A DNA stretch of 6,071 nt. It comes from Methanosarcina sp. GTDB lineage: Archaea; Halobacteriota; Methanosarcinia; Methanosarcinales; Methanosarcinaceae. Location: the NCBI GenBank assembly GCA_017883485.1, contig JADGNM010000173.1:1-6071 (forward strand), in the 5' to 3' direction. This document shows, one piece after another, positions 1 to 5,752 of this stretch; within the stretch, counting starts at the first letter, position 1, and each line of letters begins with the position of its first letter. A model generated the notes under the pieces. It had not been told where the DNA came from and did no database searches. It saw only the letters and a list, made by a program, of their open reading frames with translations. The position numbers and the translations under genes were made by a program.

Positions 1-76
1 TAACTATTTGTAAAAATAATCGCCATCTAAAAAGGCAAGAATCACTAAATCAACCAAATTCAATGAAAAATTTAAA

Positions 77-93
77 GGGGGGGGTCGGAATGT
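77..93 (+). repeat. G-tract motif with ATG-stop, left copy
   Basis: Eight G residues at 77-84 are followed by TCGGA and an ATG (90-92) directly followed by TAA. Positions 79-93 match the minus strand of 5937-5951 at 14 of 15 bases (GGGGGGTCG, then R, then AATGT), in inverted orientation. The G tract sits at Shine-Dalgarno-like distance from the ATG, so the motif looks like a ribosome-binding site serving a start-stop codon pair. Function unknown; with low-complexity G runs some of the match may be chance. Confidence 0.4.
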
Positions 94-158
94 AAATTTA
101 TAACTTAAATATAGATTGGCCTTCTAATTAAATTTTGGCCGCATTTTAGAAAGGTGTA

Positions 159-193
159 GGATCGAGTCTGGAGATTAAATCCTTTATCGATCC
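159..193. repeat. Inverted repeat / possible hairpin
   Basis: GGATCGA at 159-165 pairs perfectly with TCGATCC at 187-193, with a 21-base loop that can add a small GGA/TCC pairing (170-172 with 180-182). It lies just upstream of the putative promoter at 200-217. It could be a regulator-binding inverted repeat or a hairpin in an upstream transcript. No T-rich tail follows directly, so it is not an obvious terminator. Confidence 0.3.
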
Positions 194-199
194 GGCAAA

Positions 200-217
200 T
201 TTTAAAAGAATATAATT
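200..217 (+). promoter_or_regulatory. Putative archaeal TATA region
   Basis: Two overlapping TATA-like boxes are visible, TTTTAAAAG at 200-208 and AATATAATT at 209-217. Archaeal transcription usually starts about 25 bases downstream of the box centre. The second box would therefore start RNA at about 238-240, right at the ATG of the 29-codon ORF, and the first at about 230. This is probably the promoter of the trmJ unit, giving an RNA with either a leaderless small ORF or a leader of roughly 115-120 bases before trmJ. Confidence 0.4.
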
Positions 218-239
218 AAGATTGTGGAAATTAATAAAG

Positions 240-329
240 ATGGAGATTTATATCAATAATAAAAAGTGTACATACTATGGGAAGTGCAGAGCTGCCTGTA
301 TGGAAGATGCAGTTGCCCTTGAGAACTGA
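240..329 (+). CDS. Tiny ORF with a ferredoxin-like motif lacking one cysteine
   Basis: An ATG at 240 opens a 29-codon frame ending in TGA at 327-329. Residues 10-20 read CTYYGKCRAAC. This matches the ferredoxin 4Fe-4S signature C-x2-C-x2-C-x3-C except that the second cysteine is Tyr13 (TAT; TGT would give Cys by one base change). The proline that usually follows the last cysteine is Met21. The preceding IYINNKK and following EDAV also resemble a ferredoxin half. No second cluster motif follows, and the frame ends 23 bases before the trmJ start at 353. No good Shine-Dalgarno is seen, but the TATA box at 209-217 would permit leaderless expression. It could be a remnant of a lost ferredoxin gene, a real three-cysteine micro-protein, a short upstream ORF affecting trmJ, or chance. 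The motif is seen directly; expression is unproven. Confidence 0.33.
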   Translation: MEIYINNKKCTYYGKCRAACMEDAVALEN

Positions 330-352
330 TTTTTAAAAAAGGATTGAGAGAT

Positions 353-1105
353 TTGTCACTTAAGATTCGTATAGTGCTTGTAGAACCCATGTACCAGGGA
401 AACGTCGGGTCCGTGGCAAGAGCGATGAAGAATTTCGGATATACTGACCTTGTGCTGGTAAATCCCTGCAAACTCGAGGGACCGGCAAGGGCAATGGCTT
501 CACACGCAAGAGATATACTTGAAGGGGCGCGAGTTACTCCAACTCTTGACGAAGCTGTGGAAGGCGCAAACCTGCTGGTTGGAACGACCGGGATTGCCGG
601 TATGAAGACCGGAGAGCATATCCGTCTCCCGCTTTACACTGTGAGAGAACTCAGAGAAAGACTAAAAGGGTACAGCGGAACAGTTGCTATTCTATTCGGC
701 CGCGAAGATAACGGTTTCAGCAACGATGAGCTCAGAAGCTTTGATATTCTCATTACGGTTCCAACCTCTGAAATATATCCCGTCATGAATATTTCCCATG
801 CAGTTGCAGTGGTACTTTATGAACTATCCAATCTGGAGGGGGGAAATAGTCCACTTGCAGAAGAGTTTGACCTTAAGCTTCTTTACGGGCACCTCGAAGA
901 ACTGCTGGAGAAAATAAACTATCCTCCCCATAAAAAAGAGAAAACTTCCTTGATGTTGCGGAGAATATTCGGAAGGGCCGGGCTTACCCCGAGGGAAGTT
1001 CAAACTTTGAGGGGCGTCATAAGGAAAATAGAGAGAAAAATGGGATACTCAATAGAAGACGAAAACCAAAAAGATGAAAACCGGCAATCGAAAACTGAAA
1101 AATAA
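353..1105 (+). CDS. TrmJ-like tRNA (Nm32) 2'-O-methyltransferase, SPOUT family
   Basis: Predicted to transfer a methyl group from S-adenosylmethionine to the 2'-OH of tRNA nucleotide 32, acting in the cytoplasm as a dimer, as known for archaeal and bacterial TrmJ. With the start used here it has 250 residues. The SPOUT motifs are in order: motif 1 at 11-29 (EPMYQGNVGSVARAMKNFG), motif 2 at 113-122 (ILFGREDNGF), and knot motif 3 at 142-158 (YPVMNISHAV...). About 165-230 is the helical C-terminal domain, and 234-250 is a charged tail of low complexity. The first ATG falls inside motif 1, so the start must be non-ATG. TTG at 353 is preferred because AAGGA at 339-343 lies 9 bases upstream; TTG at 344 directly abuts that site and would add three residues. 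The exact tRNA substrate is family inference; a related SpoU-type enzyme is the alternative. It probably has its own promoter, and oligo-T tracts follow. Confidence 0.92.
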   Translation: MSLKIRIVLVEPMYQGNVGSVARAMKNFGYTDLVLVNPCKLEGPARAMASHARDILEGARVTPTLDEAVEGANLLVGTTGIAGMKTGEHIRLPLYTVRELRERLKGYSGTVAILFGREDNGFSNDELRSFDILITVPTSEIYPVMNISHAVAVVLYELSNLEGGNSPLAEEFDLKLLYGHLEELLEKINYPPHKKEKTSLMLRRIFGRAGLTPREVQTLRGVIRKIERKMGYSIEDENQKDENRQSKTEK

Positions 1106-1187
1106 AAACCGGAAAGCAGAAAATTCCGAGAGCACGGAAAAGTTCATATGAGAATAAGCATGTTTTTACATTAGATTTTATCATACG

Positions 1188-1205
1188 TTTTTTTCAGCTT
1201 TTTTT
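1188..1205 (+). terminator. Oligo-T tracts downstream of trmJ
   Basis: Two runs of seven T (1188-1194 and 1199-1205) are separated by CAGC and followed by more T-rich sequence to about 1214. Archaeal RNA polymerase terminates at such tracts without needing a hairpin, so this is a good candidate 3' end for the trmJ transcript, 83-100 bases after its stop codon. It also separates trmJ from mcm. Confidence 0.45.
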
Positions 1206-1241
1206 ATTATTTTACTCGAAAGACAGTTGAAGAAAAAAAGG

Positions 1242-1253
1242 TTTTACATAAAA
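1242..1253 (+). promoter_or_regulatory. Putative mcm TATA box
   Basis: TTTTACATAAAA at 1242-1253 follows a purine-rich stretch (1229-1241) that could act as a BRE. A start about 26 bases from its centre would be near 1273-1276, at the mcm ATG. No Shine-Dalgarno is seen before that ATG, which fits a leaderless or nearly leaderless mRNA. The box is a weak match to consensus. Confidence 0.35.
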
Positions 1254-1275
1254 GCCAAACACTTCAGAGAATGAT

Positions 1276-3384
1276 ATGACTGAAACGGAAAGCAAATGGG
1301 ACGAGAAGCTAAAAAGGTTTTTTAAGGATTATTACTGGAATGAAATCCTCCAGCTTGCAAACGAATATCCAGATCAGCGAAGCCTTAGCGTGGATTTTAC
1401 GGATATAGAGAAATTCGACAGAGAGCTTTCTAAAGAATTTCTTGAACTTCCTGGAGAACTTATAGAAGCAGCTGAAGCTGCATTAAAAAAAATCGATCTT
1501 CCTGTGGAAAAGATCCTCGAACAGGCCCATGTAAGGATAATAAAAGTCCCGAATAGAATATCCATAAGAGAATTAAGAAGCAAACACCTCTCGCGCTTTG
1601 TTGCAATTGAGGGTATGATAAGGAAAGCTACTGAGGTCAGGCCAAGAATCACTAAAGCTGCCTTCCAGTGTTTGAGATGCGGGCACCTGACTGTTGTGGA
1701 GCAAAACAGCTTCAAGTTTGAGGAGCCCTTTGCAGGTTGTGAAAACGACACATGCGGAAAGAAAGGACCTTTTAAAGTTATGATAGGGGATTCTACCTTT
1801 ATCGATGCCCAGAAACTCCAGATTCAAGAATCTCCCGAAAACCTTAAAGGAGGGTCTCAGCCTCAGAGCTTGGAAATTGATTCTGATGACGACCTGACAG
1901 GAAATGTTACCCCTGGGGACAGAGTCATAATTAATGGAATCCTGAAGTCCGTCCAACGTACTTTAAAAGATGGAAAATCTACCTTCTATGACCTTGTGCT
2001 CCAAGCAAATTCTATCGAACACCTGGATAAGGATTATGACGAACTTGAAATAACTGCAGAAGACGAAGAAGAGATACTTGAACTTTCCAGTGACCCTGCA
2101 ATCTACGACAAAATTGTTGGTTCTGTTGCCCCTTCAATCTACGGGTATGAGGATATAAAGGAAGCTCTTTCCCTTCAATTGTTTTCAGGCGTGGTGAAGA
2201 ACCTCCCTGACGGTTCCAGGATAAGGGGAGATATTCACGTTATGCTTGTAGGGGACCCGGGAATTGCAAAAAGCCAGCTCCTGCGATATGTGGTTAAACT
2301 CTCCCCAAGAGGAGTCTTTACTTCAGGACGGAGTGCGTCTGCAAGCGGTTTGACAGCAGCTGCCGTAAAAGATGACCTGAATGACGGGAGATGGACAATT
2401 GAAGGTGGAGCCCTTGTCATGGCGGATATGGGAGTTGCTGCGGTTGATGAAATGGACAAAATGAAGACAGAGGATAAGAGTGCCCTGCACGAGGCAATGG
2501 AGCAGCAGACCATAAGTATAGCCAAAGCCGGGATTATTGCAACTCTTAAGTCTCGTTGCGCTCTCCTCGGGGCCGCAAATCCAAAGTATGGACGTTTTGA
2601 CCGTTTTGAGAGCCTTTCAGAACAAATAAACATGCCTCCAGCGCTGCTTTCTCGCTTTGATCTTATCTTTGTTTTGCTCGATACCCCTAACCATGCCCTG
2701 GATAGCAAGATCGCAAACCATATTCTACAGTCTCATTATGCAGGAGAACTTTTCGAGCAGCGGCAAAAACTTCCTGGTTCCCATATTACGGAAGATTTTG
2801 TCGAAGCCGAAATGGAAATGATCGAGCCTATTATAGATCCTGAAATCATGCGAAAATATGTTGCTTATGCTCGAAAAAACGTTTTTCCGGTGATGGAGGG
2901 CAATGCACGGAATCGCCTGATGAAATTTTATACGGATCTTCGAAAAACAGGAGAAGGCAAAGATACACCAGTCCCTGTAACAGCCAGGCAGCTTGAAGCC
3001 CTTGTCCGTCTGTCGGAAGCGAGCGCAAGAGTCCGCCTGAGCAATAAAATAACTCTTGAAGATGCAGAAAGAACTATAAAAATCGTCATGAATTGCCTGA
3101 AAAACGTAGGTATGGACCCTGATACAGGAGCCCTTGATGCAGATATAATCGCGTCTGGCACAAGCAAGAGCCAGAGGGACAAGATAAAAGTCCTGAGAGA
3201 TATAATAAAAAGAGTAAGTGAAAAACATCCCGGAAAAGAAGGGGCTCCAGTGGAAGAAGTGTATGCAGAAGCCGAAAGCAAGCATGGAATAGATAGGACT
3301 CATGCGGAAGAGTATATTAAGAGAATGAAGCAGGGAGGAGACCTGCTTTCTCCGGATCAAAAACATATAAGACTAGTCAATTAA
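1276..3384 (+). CDS. mcm: MCM replicative DNA helicase
   Basis: ATP-driven hexameric 3'-5' helicase that unwinds DNA at the replication fork. The 702-residue length is normal for an archaeal MCM, and no intein interrupts it. Residues 1-100 form the helical N-terminal domain. The zinc-binding site is C132, C135, C155, C160, inserted in the OB-fold region (about 100-250). The AAA+ core begins near 275, with Walker A GDPGIAKS at 326-333 (K332), helix-2 insert near 348-362, Walker B ending in D391-E392, presensor-1 hairpin lysine K417 in ISIAKAG, sensor-1 N435, arginine finger SRFD (R460), and sensor-2 in ARQLEALVRLSEA (R571). Residues about 632-702 are the C-terminal winged helix. All catalytic residues are present, so it should be active. 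The ATG at 1276 is the first in frame and lies one start-site distance from a TATA-like box. Identification is secure. Confidence 0.98.
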   Translation: MTETESKWDEKLKRFFKDYYWNEILQLANEYPDQRSLSVDFTDIEKFDRELSKEFLELPGELIEAAEAALKKIDLPVEKILEQAHVRIIKVPNRISIRELRSKHLSRFVAIEGMIRKATEVRPRITKAAFQCLRCGHLTVVEQNSFKFEEPFAGCENDTCGKKGPFKVMIGDSTFIDAQKLQIQESPENLKGGSQPQSLEIDSDDDLTGNVTPGDRVIINGILKSVQRTLKDGKSTFYDLVLQANSIEHLDKDYDELEITAEDEEEILELSSDPAIYDKIVGSVAPSIYGYEDIKEALSLQLFSGVVKNLPDGSRIRGDIHVMLVGDPGIAKSQLLRYVVKLSPRGVFTSGRSASASGLTAAAVKDDLNDGRWTIEGGALVMADMGVAAVDEMDKMKTEDKSALHEAMEQQTISIAKAGIIATLKSRCALLGAANPKYGRFDRFESLSEQINMPPALLSRFDLIFVLLDTPNHALDSKIANHILQSHYAGELFEQRQKLPGSHITEDFVEAEMEMIEPIIDPEIMRKYVAYARKNVFPVMEGNARNRLMKFYTDLRKTGEGKDTPVPVTARQLEALVRLSEASARVRLSNKITLEDAERTIKIVMNCLKNVGMDPDTGALDADIIASGTSKSQRDKIKVLRDIIKRVSEKHPGKEGAPVEEVYAEAESKHGIDRTHAEEYIKRMKQGGDLLSPDQKHIRLVN

Positions 3385-3449
3385 TTAATGCTGAGTAAAT
3401 TTGAGGATTGAGTAGAAAACATCCCTTCCAAACCTCGGAGCAAAGATAA

Positions 3450-3466
3450 CACATAACAACTATGTG
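3450..3466. repeat. Short inverted repeat between mcm and the DUF424 gene
   Basis: CACATA at 3450-3455 and TATGTG at 3461-3466 form a perfect 6-bp stem with a 5-base loop, about 66 bases after the mcm stop. No T tract follows, so it is a weak terminator candidate. A small operator or chance palindrome is equally possible. The rest of 3385-3522 shows no gene and no clear TATA box. Confidence 0.2.
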
Positions 3467-3510
3467 AACACGGTCAAGCTGTAAATACTAAAAAGGAAAA
3501 AATAATACCT

Positions 3511-3520
3511 GGAAGGGAAG
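3511..3520 (+). promoter_or_regulatory. Purine-rich ribosome binding site of the DUF424 gene
   Basis: GGAAGGGAAG lies directly before the ATG at 3523 with only two bases between. The GGAAGG core, however, is at a more usual spacing of about 6. It partly matches the archaeal Shine-Dalgarno and supports the ATG at 3523. It suggests a leadered message, unlike the apparently leaderless starts of mcm and the coiled-coil operon. Confidence 0.45.
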
Positions 3521-3522
3521 AT

Positions 3523-3813
3523 ATGTATCTGAAAATTTATAAAAATGGAGGGCATGTTCTTGTTGCAGCCTGCGATAAGGAACTGCTCGGAAAAAAACTG
3601 AAGCACGGCAACGCTGTAGTGGAGATTAGAAAGGATTTTTATGAGGGGGAAGATGTCTCCGAAGAAGAACTCCAAAATGCTCTTCAAAAAGCTACCACTG
3701 CAAATCTCTTTGGGGAAAAAACAGTTAACTGTGCCGTGAAATGCGGGTTTATCGACCCGAATTCAGTGATCATGATTGACTGTGTATCACATGCACAGAT
3801 TTTCTGGGTTTGA
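3523..3813 (+). CDS. DUF424 family protein (COG2412)
   Basis: A small soluble archaeal protein of 96 residues, the normal length for this family, whose biochemical function is not established. Family features visible are the N-terminal MYLKIYKNGG strand, ELLGK at 20-24, the charged FYEGEDVSEEEL segment at 39-50, AN.FGEK.V at 60-68, GFIDPNSV at 75-82, and the C-terminal SHAQIF at 89-94, where family members typically have PHAQ. No signal peptide or membrane segment is present. There are five cysteines (17, 70, 74, 87 and none other paired in a CxxC; C70 and C74 form CxxxC), so I do not claim a metal site. It lies 138 bases after mcm and 81 bases before the next gene. A link to translation or RNA has been suggested for the family but cannot be judged here. 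Confidence 0.9.
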   Translation: MYLKIYKNGGHVLVAACDKELLGKKLKHGNAVVEIRKDFYEGEDVSEEELQNALQKATTANLFGEKTVNCAVKCGFIDPNSVIMIDCVSHAQIFWV

Positions 3814-3818
3814 CCCAG
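3804..3818 (+). terminator. Hairpin overlapping the DUF424 stop codon
   Basis: CTGGGT at 3804-3809 pairs perfectly with ACCCAG at 3813-3818 across a 3-base loop. The TGA stop (3811-3813) lies in the loop and the first base of the 3' arm. Only weakly T-rich sequence (TTGGTTTAG) follows. It may slow decay or help end the transcript, but it could also be a by-product of coding sequence. Confidence 0.28.
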
Positions 3819-3860
3819 TTGGTTTAGAGTTCCGGACCGGCTGAATACCGGGATAGTAAT

Positions 3861-3872
3861 ATATTTATAAAA
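3861..3872 (+). promoter_or_regulatory. TATA box of the coiled-coil operon
   Basis: ATATTTATAAAA is the best TATA box in the window, with core TTTATAAA at 3864-3871. Its centre lies about 26-27 bases before 3894, predicting a start at or next to the GTG codon at 3895. It indicates that the two coiled-coil genes have their own promoter rather than being read only from DUF424. Confidence 0.6.
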
Positions 3873-3894
3873 TGCGAATAAAGATTGTGATACA

Positions 3895-4518
3895 GTGGAT
3901 GGAAATATTAAAGAATTCGGGGTCAGACTGCTAACAGAAGAGGAGTTGATCTCAGCAGTTGTGGAAAAACACAGACGGTTTCTGGAAGAAGACATAAAGG
4001 AATTTAATGAACTGGGCATCAGATTGAACCAGATCGAAGAGGACGCTAAGAATCTAAAGAATTCCAGGATCCGGATGGCGGAAAGAAAGGAGGTCCTGAA
4101 GGAGAAGAGACAGCAGTTCTACCATCAGGCAGAGGCATTGTTCGAAAAGGATTTCTTCCCGAAGCTGGACCAGATAACTGCCAATAAACTCAAGGAGGAT
4201 ATTAAAAAACTTAAAGGCCAGATAGAACCTGAAGAAGAGCAGATACTTAAAGACTCGTTTATGGAAAACCTGCGCGGAATCGTTCGGACACCCGGGCTTG
4301 AGGAAAACCCTCTCTTGCAAATCCAGGCCAGAATAGATGAAGCCATTAGTTCAAACCTGGAACTAAAAGGGATAGTAGAGTCTGAAAAACATTTTGAAGA
4401 GGATGATGGCAGCAAAAATGAAGAAATCTCTAAAAGTAAATCCCAGCATAAATGGCTCGGTAGCAAAATAAAAAATCATGAAGAAGCCCTTATTTACTGG
4501 GAAAAATTGAAAGTATAA
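3895..4518 (+). CDS. Uncharacterised archaeal coiled-coil protein
   Basis: Function unknown. As read from GTG at 3895 it has 207 residues and is highly charged and almost wholly helical. Residues 24-80 look like a coiled coil rich in Glu, Lys and Arg. A short aromatic segment with EKDFFPKLDQI (84-94) follows, then a second helical region at 95-125, a possible break at 131-140 (RTPGLEENPL), another helix at 141-165, an acidic Ser/Lys linker (166-185), and a terminal helix ending YWEKLKV. No signal peptide, membrane segment or enzyme motif is seen. The start is uncertain. GTG 3895 fits leaderless initiation from the TATA box, whereas GTG 3961 (185 residues) has GGAGTTGATC at 3942-3951, one base off the ideal archaeal Shine-Dalgarno, 9 bases upstream. 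The next gene begins 30 bases after the stop, so the two are probably cotranscribed and may act together. A cytoskeletal, chromosome-associated or scaffold role is only guesswork. Confidence 0.82.
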   Translation: MDGNIKEFGVRLLTEEELISAVVEKHRRFLEEDIKEFNELGIRLNQIEEDAKNLKNSRIRMAERKEVLKEKRQQFYHQAEALFEKDFFPKLDQITANKLKEDIKKLKGQIEPEEEQILKDSFMENLRGIVRTPGLEENPLLQIQARIDEAISSNLELKGIVESEKHFEEDDGSKNEEISKSKSQHKWLGSKIKNHEEALIYWEKLKV

Positions 4519-4548
4519 CTGATTTTCGAAAACTACGGATGGTAGTAC

Positions 4549-5508
4549 ATGAACAACGACGTTTCAAATAATGGAATTGCAACGGCCGACCTTTCAAACT
4601 TTAGCGAACGTGAGCTGAAGGGCAAGGTAAACGAGCTCAGGAGCAAAATTGAGAAAAGCGAAAGGCAGTTGGCTTCGATATTTAAGGAACTGAAAATAAA
4701 CAGGACCGATATCGACGAACTGAAGGAAAAGAGAGACTCTCTGAACCAGCAGGTTAAGGAAAAGGTTGCAAAAGCGCAGGAACTGAGAAGTAGACGAGAC
4801 GACATTAACAAGGAAATTGCCGATTACAAGGGAAAAAGGAGTGACATAAACTCGAAGACCCAAGAACTATTCTCGGGAATTGCGGGACTTAAGGAACAAA
4901 GGGATGAATGCAACAAGTTTTCCCATGGAAGTGTGGACTCTCTCTCTAAGGCATATGAAGCCGAACTTGAAGCCTTCCTTAACAAAGAGTTTCCTCTTGC
5001 AGTGGAAATTAAGATATTCCAGAAACTGAGTGACCTCAACAAACGCCTGGAAGCTGCACAGAAGGCAAATGAACTGCATTCGGAAATACAGGAAAGATAC
5101 AGGGAGTCAAAGGGAATCCATAAAGAAGGCGATGAGTTCCACGAAATAATTCAGAAGCTCTCGGATGAATCTCAGGCCTGTCACCTGGAAATGCTGGAAA
5201 ACTTCAAGTCAGCTGACGAAATCAGAAAAGAAGCAAACATGTACCACGCTCAGCTTACGGATAAAATCGCAAATGTAAACATAATCAAGGAAAAAATTGA
5301 TCCACTTAAGATTAGTATTGCTAACAGCCGAAAAGAACTCACCTTATATCTTGAGAAGTTAAAAGACGTGCAGCTTACTAAAGACGAACACAAAGTAAGC
5401 CAGAAGCACAGCGATGCTCGTGGAAAGCTCCAAAAAAATGCTCGTCTGAGCCTGGAAGACCTTAAACTCCTTATCGAAAAAGGAGATGTAAAATTCTCCA
5501 ACCAGTAA
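4549..5508 (+). CDS. COG1340-type archaeal coiled-coil protein
   Basis: A 319-residue, strongly charged, nearly all-helical protein that I recognise as the archaeal coiled-coil family COG1340. Its molecular function is not established. After a disordered N-terminus (1-18), heptad-rich helix runs from about 19 to 122 with ELKEKRDSLN (57-66) and ELRSRRDDIN (78-87), which are typical of the family. A break near 123-133 is followed by a segment with FLNKEFPL (143-150), then a second long coiled coil at 152-285. The family-like C-terminal motif SLEDLKLLIEKGDV is at 301-314. Some relatives have been labelled phosphoserine phosphatase, but no HAD DxDx[TV] motif is visible here, so that name is not supported. 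GGATGGT at 4537-4543 sits 5 bases before the ATG. The gene follows the 207-residue coiled-coil gene by 30 bases, in a likely operon. No transmembrane segment is seen. Confidence 0.9.
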   Translation: MNNDVSNNGIATADLSNFSERELKGKVNELRSKIEKSERQLASIFKELKINRTDIDELKEKRDSLNQQVKEKVAKAQELRSRRDDINKEIADYKGKRSDINSKTQELFSGIAGLKEQRDECNKFSHGSVDSLSKAYEAELEAFLNKEFPLAVEIKIFQKLSDLNKRLEAAQKANELHSEIQERYRESKGIHKEGDEFHEIIQKLSDESQACHLEMLENFKSADEIRKEANMYHAQLTDKIANVNIIKEKIDPLKISIANSRKELTLYLEKLKDVQLTKDEHKVSQKHSDARGKLQKNARLSLEDLKLLIEKGDVKFSNQ

Positions 5509-5688
5509 CTTATCAAATAATTAAAGAATTAAAAACCCTAAGAAGTAAAGAATCAAAAATCTGAAAAGCCGGTTAATAAAAATCTACTTGAAGAAGCTAC
5601 TCCCGGCACGTTTCTTTTGCATTTAATTATGATTTCAACGTAGCTTGCATTATAACTTTTGTTTTCAGCTTAGACTTCAGCGCAGATT

Positions 5689-5720
5689 TTAGTAGGCATG
5701 ATTGACACAACTGCTACTAA
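5689..5720 (+). terminator. Bulged hairpin before a T-rich stretch
   Basis: TTAGTAG (5689-5695) and CA (5697-5698) pair with TG (5712-5713) and CTACTAA (5714-5720), leaving one bulged G at 5696 and a 13-base loop. The T-rich TTATTTTTAT at 5721-5730 follows at once. It could therefore end the transcript of the coiled-coil operon about 210 bases after its stop. The same sequence lies directly upstream of a TATA-like box, so it could instead be an operator for a downstream RNA. Confidence 0.35.
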
Positions 5721-5723
5721 TTA

Positions 5724-5731
5724 TTTTTATA
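5724..5731 (+). promoter_or_regulatory. TATA-like box for a candidate small RNA
   Basis: TTTTTATA at 5724-5731 has its centre about 26 bases before 5753, which predicts an RNA beginning just before the 13-bp stem that opens at 5759. The match to consensus is moderate, and the same bases could be the T tract of a terminator. Confidence 0.3.
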
Positions 5732-5752
5732 GTGTATGCAAGTAGAATGTCT

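Larger units (their letters stand above)
1..239. other. Upstream intergenic region with no convincing gene
   Basis: This A+T-rich stretch has no reading frame of meaningful length on either strand. The only small frame of note starts with ATG at 63 and ends after 10 codons (MKNLKGGVGM) at the TAA at 93-95, running through a G8 tract. The region also holds a 7-bp inverted repeat at 159-193 and TATA-like sequence near 101-114 and 200-217. A structured RNA or a 5' leader is possible, but nothing here matches an RNA family I recognise. Confidence 0.5.

Noticed and set aside
151..200. Possible tRNA T-arm (GATCGAGTCT)
   Set aside because: The T-loop consensus is imperfect and no acceptor, D or anticodon arms can be placed around it.
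253..471. Minus-strand frame of 72 codons over the start of trmJ
   Set aside because: It overlaps conserved SPOUT motif 1 coding sequence on the + strand, has no recognisable family and crosses the putative small ORF.
1059..1125. Degenerate GAAAACC-like repeats running through the trmJ stop codon
   Set aside because: The units are irregular in length and sequence, and fit a low-complexity Lys/Glu/Asn-rich tail plus purine-rich 3' DNA rather than a true tandem repeat or CRISPR array.
2235..3366. Long minus-strand open frames opposite mcm (up to 213 codons)
   Set aside because: They are shadows of the strong mcm coding frame, overlap one another in different frames, and show no recognisable domain or ribosome binding site.
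3449..3522. Promoter for the DUF424 gene at TAAATACTAAAAA (3482-3494)
   Set aside because: A start about 26 bases downstream would fall inside the ribosome binding site, leaving too short a leader for it to work.
4549..5508. Phosphoserine phosphatase identity for the COG1340 protein
   Set aside because: No HAD catalytic DxDx[TV] motif and no mixed alpha/beta pattern are visible; the whole protein looks like coiled coil.
5698..5745. 15-codon ORF starting at ATG 5698
   Set aside because: No Shine-Dalgarno, no recognisable sequence, and it lies inside the hairpin and TATA-like region.
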